A stretch of DNA of 64,000 bases from Sphaerulina vaccinii. Its lineage: Eukaryota > Ascomycota > Dothideomycetes > Mycosphaerellales > Mycosphaerellaceae. This document shows positions 1-8,647 of this stretch, in pieces; positions within the stretch are counted from its first letter, which is position 1; each line of letters begins with the position of its first letter. The notes beneath the pieces are model-generated. The model ran no database searches, was not told where the DNA came from, and saw only the letters and a list, made by a program, of their open reading frames with translations. The translations under genes and the position numbers were made by a program. The DNA is taken from contig JAKUDP010000028.1 of NCBI GenBank assembly GCA_022570795.1, forward strand, positions 1,054,001 through 1,118,000, read 5' to 3'.

Positions 1-1357
1 GATCAAGTCAAACAAGGAGAGGTGCAAGGATACGGCGTTCGGCGTTGACTGGCTCGACTGGCCTTGTCGACTCCGGAAGAGTAGGGCAAACATCTCATCC
101 AAGGCAGACAGATAAGACTGCGCGTGGTTGGGTATTTGAAACATACTTGCTTTGTATTGACGATTGCGTATGCGCGTATGAACCTGACATCGACGACAAG
201 TCAGCGGCATTGGCAATGAAATGTGCCATGATCTACGTTTTCGGAGTCGGATTTTATGAGGAACAGAATCCTAACGACCATGTCGAGTTTACTTGACCTT
301 GGTGAGCTGGCGATTCGACAGCAACACTGTGCAGGATCATTCTCGCCAGCTCTGCGAATCCAAAGCTGCTTGCTGTGTCGCCTCTCATTGATAGGCGTTT
401 CGCTTGCCATTCGTACTGGTGGCTCAACTTGTGCTGGGTGCCACGAGCACCGGGAGGACAGACCAATATTCCAGTATCCACACCATCTCAATGAATCTCG
501 TGAGCTATTGAGACCTTCTCTCAGGCTCTCTGTCGTCCGTCGCGGTTGGTCGAAGCTGTGGTTTGGTAATGTGATCGTTGAGAGTCTCGCTGGAACAAGA
601 GACTCGATCTGATCTGTCCACAGGATGTTCCGGAAATCCTCTCAGCGACTCGAGCGCAGAATCGATCAAAGTGAGTGGTCATTATTGCTATCAGAGAGTC
701 CTAATGCCTTGTCGAAGTAGAAGGATTTCCACATCCATTTGTAGATGTCGGGTGGACGAAGAGGGAGAGCCATGATGAAGGAAGTAGTGGGCAAAGGTCC
801 TTTGGCAGAAGTCGCAGTGGCTTGGCTCTCCGAACAACACCTTGCGCCTCACGGTTCATCGATGCCTTCTTGTTTCTCATCCAACATCATCGAAATGGGC
901 GCCGCCAATGCCGGATCCTCGAACGCGACAATCATCAACACGTCGTTATAATGTACGCGAGTTAGCCACGGCAAGGATGCTTCTGCTCAAATGCAATTAC
1001 TAAAACGAAGCTCGCCGGCCGCGATAAGCCTTAAGCAAAGACGAGGCTAAACGACAGCTCACACAGCTGCGGTCTTCCGCTGACCAGTCTGCGGGCCTGG
1101 CGTTCCTGTACCTCTTTGCAAGCTCCTGGGGCACTCGCAGTGGCGGCGGTTCGGACGTCAGCGTATTCAACTGCTACTTTGCCTGAGTAAGTTCCAGCAT
1201 GCTGATGCGACGTAGGCGAGTGGAGCCAGCCCATGAAGGTTGTGGATCTATGAAGAAAATATGCGCTCAAAAGTGTCCCAAGCTGGACTTTCACTTTGAA
1301 TCTCTACAGCAAGACCTCTCATTCCTGAGCCAGTGATATTGTACTTGGCATATCGCC
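1..1357. other. left-edge intergenic region, no supported gene
   Basis: Only short overlapping open frames (at most about 118 codons) occur here on both strands. None shows a recognisable domain, a signal peptide with a proper ATG, or a convincing splice structure. The right part is presumably the promoter and 5' UTR of the MATE gene that starts at 1358. Confidence 0.6.
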
Positions 1358-2929
1358 ATGGAGAGACACGATAACACGCAGAGCGCAAGCTCATGGCTCC
1401 CAAGCTTTCTGAAGAAGTCCAATGGCAACGACTCGAACAAGAACATATCAGAAACAAGCACACCACCTGACGAGAGGACTACTTTACTGCCAAAGCCAGA
1501 TGATGATGAAGACCCGGATCGCGAGCAGGCGACTGAACTCGACAGCGAAACACGAACGCAGCGAATCTTGTCTGAATTCTGGATACTGTTGAAAGGCTCG
1601 ATACCGGTCATCCTCGCATATACGCTGCAAAACTCGCTGCAAACATTTTCAGTCCTGATTGTGGGAAGATTGAGCCCTGAAGCCTTGGCTGTCGCAGCCT
1701 TCAGTTATATGTTCGCTATGGCTACTGCTTGGCTGATCGGCATGGGAGGAACAACTGCGATCGACACTCTGGCATCCGCATCGTTCACTGGAAGCAAAAG
1801 GAAGACGGATCTCGGGATCATTCTACAACGTGCGTTTCTGGTGCTCAGTCTGTTCTACATACCTGTAGCCATACTGTGGCTATTCTCGGAGCCAGTGTTC
1901 AAGTTACTCGGCCAAGAAGACTATATCGCGCGAGACTCTTCAAAGTTCCTGAGCATTTTGATACCGGGCGGTCTAGGCTACATCTACTTCGAGTGCATGA
2001 AGAAGTATCTGCAGGCCCAGGAAATCATGAGGCCAGGAACGTACGTTCTCCTTATCACCTCACCGATCAATGCTGGTCTGAACTATCTGTTTGTCTACAC
2101 CTTCAAGCTTGGACTCTTCGGCGCGCCTATTGCCACTGGAATCTCTTACTGGCTCTCCTTCATTCTGCTCGTCCTCTACACACGATTCGTCGCGGGATAT
2201 GAGTGCTGGGGTGGGTTCGATCGCAAGTGCCTGAAGAACATTGGCAGCTTCGCTCGCCTCGCAGTGCTCGGAGTCGTTCATGTTGGCACCGAATGGTGGG
2301 CATTCGAGATTGTGGCAATCGTTGCTGGGCAACTTGGAACCATCCCACTCGCAGCGCAGTCCGTCATTATGACCGCCGATCAAGTCATGAACACAATACC
2401 GTTTGGTGTTGGCGTAGCCACTTCGAGCAGAGTTGGCAACCTCTTGGGAATGCGAAGTGCACGAGGTGCTGCACTATCTGCCAACACAGCAGCATGGTTA
2501 TCGATGATCCTGGGCGCGATTGTACTCGCGATCTTGATGGGTACCAAAGACAACTTCGCTCGCTTGTTCAACAACGATGACCAGGTCGTCAAGCTTACCT
2601 CCGAAGTCCTCCCATATGTCGCTCTATTCCAGATAGCGGACGGTTTGAACGGCTCTTGTGGCGGAGCACTAAGAGGCATGGGAAGGCAGCATGTTGGCGC
2701 TTTCGTGAATCTAGGTGCCTACTACTGCGGTGCCCTGCCTCTGGGCATTTATCTTGCATTCCATGGCTGGGGACTAGCAGGGCTGTGGGTTGGCCAATGC
2801 ATTGCATTATACCTAGTGGGCATAATCGAGTGGCTGATCGTGGCATTCAGCAATTGGGAGAAGCAGGTTGACAACGCGTTCACGCGCATGGATCCTGGAG
2901 ATGTCGCCGAGCAGGGAGAGATACGCTGA
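1358..2929 (+). CDS. MATE-family multidrug/toxin extrusion transporter
   Basis: An uninterrupted 523-residue protein of the MATE family, cation-coupled exporters of the plasma membrane or vacuole. The first 80 residues are polar and acidic (TTLLPKPDDDEDPDREQ), as in fungal MATEs. About twelve hydrophobic segments then form two related halves. Family-like stretches include TLQNSLQTFSVLIVGRLSPE early in TM1-2, SPINAGLNYLFVY around TM5-6, and PFGVGVATSSRVGNLLG in the second half. Length (about 450-600 aa) is normal. The start is the first ATG of the frame (CGCCATGG context). Substrate cannot be read from sequence. The neighbours, a divergent-function agmatinase gene and an empty left flank, give no cluster context. 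The family call is firm and the substrate is unknown. Confidence 0.93.
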   Translation: MERHDNTQSASSWLPSFLKKSNGNDSNKNISETSTPPDERTTLLPKPDDDEDPDREQATELDSETRTQRILSEFWILLKGSIPVILAYTLQNSLQTFSVLIVGRLSPEALAVAAFSYMFAMATAWLIGMGGTTAIDTLASASFTGSKRKTDLGIILQRAFLVLSLFYIPVAILWLFSEPVFKLLGQEDYIARDSSKFLSILIPGGLGYIYFECMKKYLQAQEIMRPGTYVLLITSPINAGLNYLFVYTFKLGLFGAPIATGISYWLSFILLVLYTRFVAGYECWGGFDRKCLKNIGSFARLAVLGVVHVGTEWWAFEIVAIVAGQLGTIPLAAQSVIMTADQVMNTIPFGVGVATSSRVGNLLGMRSARGAALSANTAAWLSMILGAIVLAILMGTKDNFARLFNNDDQVVKLTSEVLPYVALFQIADGLNGSCGGALRGMGRQHVGAFVNLGAYYCGALPLGIYLAFHGWGLAGLWVGQCIALYLVGIIEWLIVAFSNWEKQVDNAFTRMDPGDVAEQGEIR

Positions 2930-3490
2930 ACGGTGTTTCGATAGACAAAGAGCTGCTGTTCAGATACGCAGTACCGGCGCCTGTCCCGATTGGGAAGGCA
3001 CTTACGATCTATCAGCGTCACGTCTGCCCTATACAATGCCCAGGCCAAGCTTCTGACAACCTCAGACAGCTGCTGCAGAGCTCCCCGCCTCTTATCTCAA
3101 GCATTACCGTCATCTGACATATTCGATCTCTCGCTTCGACATTGACAGCTCTTGTTGACTAAGTGCTGGCCGTCCTGCATGGCTGGCCGAAAGCCAATAA
3201 TGCACAATGCTTGCCCAGTATGCAGGTAACGTAAGAGGAACGCGATGCGAAGCTCTTGTTCAACGCCTATCGCCAGGAACAAGGAAGGCATCATGCAGCT
3301 TTGCAGTATACTGACGACACGATGCCATTGACACAGCTAGCTTGCCGGAAGCTCTCACGAGCTGGGAACTTCTTCGTATCACTTAGGTAAACATACGCGT
3401 GCGAGCACGCCGCTACACTGTCTCTGCTTCATATTTGTTCGCGTGGACCTCTGGCGTTGGAGAAGACTCTTCTCACACCTCGCAGGAAAG
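2930..3490. other. intergenic region between MATE and agmatinase genes
   Basis: This stretch carries the 3' end of the MATE gene and the promoter of the agmatinase gene. No conserved protein or RNA structure is visible. Confidence 0.6.
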
Positions 3491-4885
3491 ATGTTGAAGA
3501 TATTTGGATTGTTGCTCGCAGCAGCTGCTGTCGTCCACGCGCATGGCGATCACGATCAGGAGCCATTGGAAGGACCACATAAGAAGTTGTGGTACAACAC
3601 TCTGCCAGGAGATGGAGGCACACAAGTGAGTGGAAAAGGACATGCTTCTGAATACAGCTAACCCAAAAGGCCGACTCTGTATTCTCAGGCATATCAACCT
3701 TCGGAAGGCTTCCATATTCGCCGTGCTTGTCGACCGATGATGTGAAGTACGACATTGCCTTCATAGGAGCACCTTTCGATACAGGCACTTCCTACAGGCC
3801 AGGAGCCAGGTTCGGACCCAGCGGAATCCGACAAGGTAGCCGCCGATTGAATCTTTAGTGAGTCGATGAGCTCATGCTAAGTTGGAATTGGAGGCTCACG
3901 AAAAGTGCGCTTCAGTGGTGGATACAACGTCCCTCTTGATGCCAATCCTTTTGCCAGTTGGGCGAAAGTGATCGATTGCGGAGACATTCCAGTGACTTCG
4001 TAAGTCCTGTGTGGCGTGTCCCGGGAAAGAGCTTGCTGATGGTAGTGCGTAGATACGATAACACCTGGGCTCTGCACCAGATTGAAGAAGGCCACAACAG
4101 TATCCTCATGAGAGATCCTGCCACCGATGCGAAGGAGGCCGGAATTTCGAAGCATGGCAAGACTTTGCCTCGTGTCATCACCCTGGGCGGTACGAAGCCA
4201 TTGGCCAGTCTTGTTCGAGCCCAGCCACTGATTTTCTCTAGGTGACCATACAATCACGCTTCCACTGCTGAGAAGTATGAACCGTGCCTATGGCCCCATT
4301 ACAGTCATCCACTTCGACTCCCACCTTGATACCTGGAGGCCAAAAGTCTTCGGTGGTGCTCCATCGAAGATTGCCAGTATCAACCACGGCACGTACTTCT
4401 TCCACGCTGCTCAGGAGGGCTTGCTCAGGAACGACACCAATATCCACGCTGGTATTCGTACCACTTTGAGTGGTCTGTCTGACTATGACAACGACGGATA
4501 TTGCGGCTTCGTCATCTCTGAGGCTCGCGAGATCGACACCATTGGCACTGAAGGTATCATAAAGAAGATCCACGATCGTGTTGGTCACAAGAATCCAGTA
4601 TATCTATCGATCGATATCGACACGCTTGATCCCGCTTTCGCTCCAGCGACTGGTACTCCAGAGACTGGAGGTTGGTCTACCAGAGAGCTCCGTACCATCA
4701 TCCGAGGGCTGAAGGGTATCAACCTCGTTGCGGCGGATATCGTCGAGGTAGCACCAGCTTATGATACGAATGCAGAGCTGACGACAATGGCTGCTGCGGA
4801 TACCTTGTATGAAGTGATGAGCTTGATGGTTCTCAATGGGCCATTGACTGTGAACAAGAGCGTGGATGCGAAGGAGGAGATCTGA
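3491..4885 (+). CDS. secreted-type agmatinase/arginase-family ureohydrolase
   Basis: Five exons (3491-3625, 3670-3857, 3916-3999, 4053-4189, 4242-4885) encode 395 aa. The ureohydrolase fold uses two Mn ions to hydrolyse guanidino compounds; agmatine to putrescine plus urea is the usual fungal assignment. All metal-binding motifs are present: GGDHTIT (across the 4189/4242 junction), HFDSHLDTW, and [19 protein letters not shown]. The N-terminus [19 protein letters not shown] is a clear signal peptide with likely cleavage after VHA, so the enzyme should enter the secretory pathway, as in a known fungal subgroup. An in-frame ATG at 3443 would put 16 basic/aromatic residues ahead of the signal and is less likely. 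The splices keep frame and restore [15 protein letters not shown]. Distinguishing agmatinase from another ureohydrolase needs phylogeny. Confidence 0.9.
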
Positions 4886-5251
4886 GAATGTTAGCAGAAG
4901 AGCATACGAATGATTCACTTACGGAGCTAGGTTGCAAGATGTGAAGGGAACAATCAGTTGAGGAGGGAACGTTGTACATGAATGACCAGCAAGGTGGGCA
5001 GACTAGTAGCTATCATCGAACCTTAAAACCATGCAAAGCAAAAGCCATTCTCCACTGTGCAACGAAACAAGGTATCGTTGACCATGTACAGCCACTGCAT
5101 CATGCAGCTGTATCCTACCTCCCCACGGGCATGAGGCAATAAATCTTCCTCATCGGCAGTGAGTAGAACTCTTTGCGATCAGCACCAGTGCTGGCCACAT
5201 CTCAGCTGTTACGTGTCAGTGCCTGGCAGCTGGAGATCACCAGAGTGGGGA
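4886..5251. other. convergent 3' intergenic region
   Basis: Terminator and 3' UTR space shared by the agmatinase gene (plus) and the F-box-like gene (minus). No other feature is seen. Confidence 0.5.
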
Positions 5252-6481
5252 CTAACCTCGAGCACCATCCTCCTGTACAATTTGGTTCTGCTGGATCACT
5301 GGTGGCATCACGATGGAAGCAGATTGGCTTGGATGAAGATAGGGCTTCAAGTTGAGGATGTTGAGGGCTTGCTTGAAGCGTGCCTTGATCTCCTCCATCT
5401 GATCGAGTGATGGCAATCCGACGTTGATGACCTGGGTGCTGACGATATTGATGGGATGACCAATCCAAGGCGTACAATGAGCCTCTCCTTCGTCGCGCCC
5501 TTCAGCGTAAGTCTTCGGCGCAGCCAAGACTTGAGACAACGTCAGATAACAGAGTGTTGTGCGAAGAAGATCTTTGTGATGGAACTCATGATTCTTGTCG
5601 CGTGGCCAAGTCTGATTGTCTTGTCTAGCGATGCGTGTAGCCGAAAAGAATACGTTGAGGCCAAAGTGGTCTTGTAAAATCTGTACTCAATGTCAGAATA
5701 GTGCCAAGACGCCGATTTGTGGCATGCGAGATCAAACGTCAAGAATGCGATTGACCAGACCACGAAAGTCGACATTCTATCGCTTATCGCGAGCCGACTT
5801 ACCTTGTCGTATTTTGCGAAAGCGCCTCCCTCGGATTGGTCAATCGCCTCCTCCCAGTGTTCGCAGTCTCGGTTTGATGTATCCCTAACGTCATAGCCCC
5901 GTGCCCCTGCTTCCTTCCACGCATCGACCGGTATAAATGCCGTGCATGTCCATATACAATTGTTTGCATCGATATGCTGAGTGCAAGTATAGCAACGGTT
6001 TAATTGGTCTGGCTTACACCGGTCCTCGCAGCGCTCTGGATCAAGTCTTTCCTCGCACACGCGGCACAAGTGGGTATCATCCCTGAAATGGGACAGTGGT
6101 GGACTGTGATCGTCATCCTCGTGCTCTTCAGGCGTGCAGCGACTCTCGTAGTGTCTAAACATCTCTTGCCATTCGCTGTAGATCGAATCTGATTGTCCAG
6201 CCAGGATGAGAATGTCTTCGATTTCGTGCTCAATTTCGTTGGGCAGTTTGGCGATATGGTTACTCCCTTTGCCACTGCGATGACAGAAACGGAGTGCTTG
6301 CAGCTCGGGAATGATGCTGGCATATTGTTCCAAGCGCGCACCAAGCTCGTCAGGCTTGACTGGTGTGGCCCTGCAGCACTGTCAGCAAGAGCAACCTCAG
6401 TAGTATGTGTCTTAGTGATTGTGCTTACCATGCCAGTCCAGCGCGCAGCGTGGTCTCGGACGGGGCTAAAGGATAAGCCAT
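5252..6481 (-). CDS. uncharacterised protein with F-box-like motif and cysteine-rich segment
   Basis: I read three exons (6481-6429, 6370-5803, 5680-5252) giving 349 aa. After a short Pro/Ser lead, residues about 30-70 contain IAKLPNEIEHEIEDILI, which resembles the LPxEi..I start of F-box-like domains common in expanded families of plant-associated Dothideomycetes. A middle segment is rich in cysteine (CRVCEERLDPERC, CYTCTQHID, IWTCTAF) and could bind zinc. The C-terminal third (LPSLDQMEEIKARFKQALNI) looks helical. Introns are 58 and 122 nt with GTAAGC and GTAAGT donors. Reading through the second intron keeps an open frame that stops at 5542, so a shorter isoform or alternative model is possible. 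The spliced frame is open for 142 codons and has better composition. Function is unknown; a substrate adaptor of an SCF ligase is only a guess. Confidence 0.62.
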
Positions 6482-6882
6482 GTTCTTTTGCTGTTCGGAT
6501 GTTGGAAGTTGGTGTACTGGTCGGTGAACACGAATTGGTTGTAGATGGAAAACAACTGTCGGCGCGTTGTTGCTATTGCCGCTTTTGCGACGCTCTTGCC
6601 AACCCGTTGCATGCGAACAATGAGTAGGTAGAAACCACTCTCCTGCCAAACCGCAATCGAACCTGCAGCGTCAGAGATTGGTGAGATGGATCGGTCAGTA
6701 ATCAGAAACACGGGTCGAAGTTGCATTGCGCTGTGAGAACGTGAGAGTGAGCTCTTCACCATCTGGCAATTCGTTCTCGCGACTCCGTCTCGACCTCATA
6801 TCTACACGAATCTTGCTTACGCTTGGCGTGAGAAACGCCATGTATTGCCCTTCCAGACCGCAGCCTCGCGACAGCGCACCGT

Positions 6883-7356
6883 CTATTGGTCCAATCGCAT
6901 TGGGAATGTGCCGTTCTCTCTCTGATCGTCCCACCTCTGGCACCAAGATGCCGGGCACAATGACCGGTAGGCAAGATAGAACTAGAGCCTTGTAAGCTTT
7001 CCTTCTCTACTCCTGCTGAGCTGCTGTGTATGCATACCTGGCGGCAAGGCTTGAAGTCCTCACCCTTTGCGAGGATGCACTTGTGGTAATCGACGTAGTT
7101 TTGCCAGCAGTGCTTGGTCTGGTTCTGGTTGGGGAAGCGGGCGTCGAAGCCTGATCGGACATGTTAGTACGTCTAGGAGAGTCGCAGGGTGGAATCGGCG
7201 GCGCAGGGATTTGGTCGAGGTGTTCGCGGTGGCAAGAGAAATCACATACCGGCTGTAGTCTCATTAGCGCATTCTCCCTCAGCGGTTTCGGTGGCATTGT
7301 CACGTACCTGTCACGAACTTGAAGGGCATGGTAACGCGATCCTCATCGTCAGACAT
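6883..7356 (-). CDS. COX12: cytochrome c oxidase subunit VIb (COX6B/Cox12)
   Basis: Three exons (7356-7308, 7150-7038, 6981-6883) encode 86 aa. The protein is the small intermembrane-space subunit at the dimer interface of respiratory complex IV. It carries the twin cysteine pattern of the family: [11 protein letters not shown] (CX9C) in exon 2 and [12 protein letters not shown] (CX10C) across the exon 2/3 junction. These form two disulphides through the Mia40 import route, which explains the lack of a cleavable presequence. [16 protein letters not shown] at the N-terminus and [16 protein letters not shown] at the end match fungal Cox12. Length is typical (80-90 aa). Introns are 157 and 56 nt, so no long open frame exists and the gene is easy to miss. 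It is divergent from the MLRQ-like gene at 7599. Confidence 0.93.
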
Positions 7357-7598
7357 GTTTGCGGTGTTTTCTGGGTGGTTTGGTGAGTTGTAGAGTGGTT
7401 TTGCGCTGTGGCAGAGGTGATTCAGTCAACACATCATCAAGTGAGGAACAGAGGGAAGGAGCTTAGCGGAAGAACCCGGGCCCGTGACTTCCTCGCCGAC
7501 CACTGCAGCTCTGCAACAGCAAAGTAGATTGTTCACGACCAGCGACGACTATACCACCTCACTCTCCACTCCACCAGACTCGTCCACCCACCGACACC
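7357..7598. promoter_or_regulatory. 242-bp bidirectional promoter region of two respiratory genes
   Basis: Only 242 bp separate the start codons of COX12 (minus) and the MLRQ/B12D-like gene (plus), so both 5' UTRs and promoters must share this stretch. No TATA box is evident. Co-regulation is inferred from the geometry and the shared respiratory role. Confidence 0.5.
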
Positions 7599-8022
7599 AT
7601 GCAGTCCACACGATTTGTAGCAGCCAACATGCTGCGCCAGACTCGCGCCTCCCCATTGCTCCGCTCGCAGCAGCAATTAGTCCGTGGCTTCAGAACAACC
7701 CCAAGGAGAATGGCAGCACCGGTAAGAAAGACAGCACAGATATGGACAATGCGCATGTACTGACAATATGACAGAAGGAAGAGCAGTCCGGTATAGTCTA
7801 TGGCCAACAACACACCCCGACGAATGGCCACTAACTTGCGACACAGCACACACCATCTCACAGCGACTCCGCACCCTAAAGAAGATCCCAGTCGAGCTGA
7901 TCCCTATTGGCGTCGTCCTTGCTGCTGCCATCGCCGCCGCAGTCTACAGTTTGGGTCGCAAGCTTGTTGTCGACAAGACTCTGCGGTTGACCAGAACCGG
8001 CAAGCAGCAATCGAGTCACTAG
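7599..8022 (+). CDS. mitochondrial MLRQ/B12D-type small subunit (NDUFA4-like)
   Basis: Three exons (7599-7721, a 16-nt micro-exon 7775-7790, 7847-8022) encode 104 aa. The N-terminal 35 residues are Arg/Gln/Ser-rich with no acidic residue (TRASPLLRSQQQLVRGFRTT), a good mitochondrial presequence. The mature part has AHTISQRLRTLKKIPVELIP, one membrane span (GVVLAAAIAAAVYSLGR), and KLVVDKTLRLTR, the pattern of fungal 'NADH-ubiquinone reductase MLRQ subunit' proteins (B12D family). In animals the NDUFA4 relative is now placed in complex IV, which would fit its head-to-head pairing with COX12. The micro-exon is required to keep frame. Family assignment is from remembered pattern, not from a search. 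Confidence 0.75.
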
Positions 8023-8647
8023 GCCGAACAGATTGAGCAGGACAGGGCATTGTACAAAGACCAGATACGACATCGAGGAGGACCGTCGAAGCAGAGGCGC
8101 CAAGGCTGAAGTCATGTCTGAGGGCATTCACGATCTCCTATGTAGTGCAGGCGAATGGCACACGGTTTCTTCACCGCAAACGAGGACAATGAGCATCTCC
8201 ATACGCGTTCCCGAAGATGGACGAATTGCTCTCTTCGTGTTGCTGACTCCGCAATAGTTTTCTGCATATCAAACACGTTCGAATTCTTCTGGGGATCGCA
8301 GATTGATGTACACTCACTGTGTATGGACTGGTCAACTCGTGCTGTCAACTTGACGAGTTCCGAGCTTCCCTGTCGCCATCGACTACTCCGGACATAGGCA
8401 CTTTACGGTAGTGCTTTTGAACCTGAGCGAGCATAAAGCACGCAACAGAAGCCTTCGCTGGCAACCGAAGCCTGGCAACCGTTGTCCACGACGACATTCG
8501 CTCTACGAGTGAATGAGGCAGTGGACGTTCTTCACTCGGAGAAGCGACTAGAACTTGAAAGCCCCGATCCGAAAAACTACTTGTGCGCAACTTGTACAAA
8601 CACACACTTACATCCTCCACACATCGAGGCAGAATACGACGCCCGAC
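8023..8647. other. intergenic region upstream of the BCS1-like pseudogene
   Basis: No conserved coding signal. The frame containing the BCS1-like start is open back to about 8555 but has no ATG before 8648. Confidence 0.5.

Noticed and set aside
1031..1294. Minus-strand frame resembling a short signal-peptide protein
   Set aside because: The apparent start is GTG, not ATG, and the remainder is low-information.
3443..3490. Upstream in-frame ATG for agmatinase
   Set aside because: It would prefix a charged 16-residue stretch to an otherwise ideal signal peptide.
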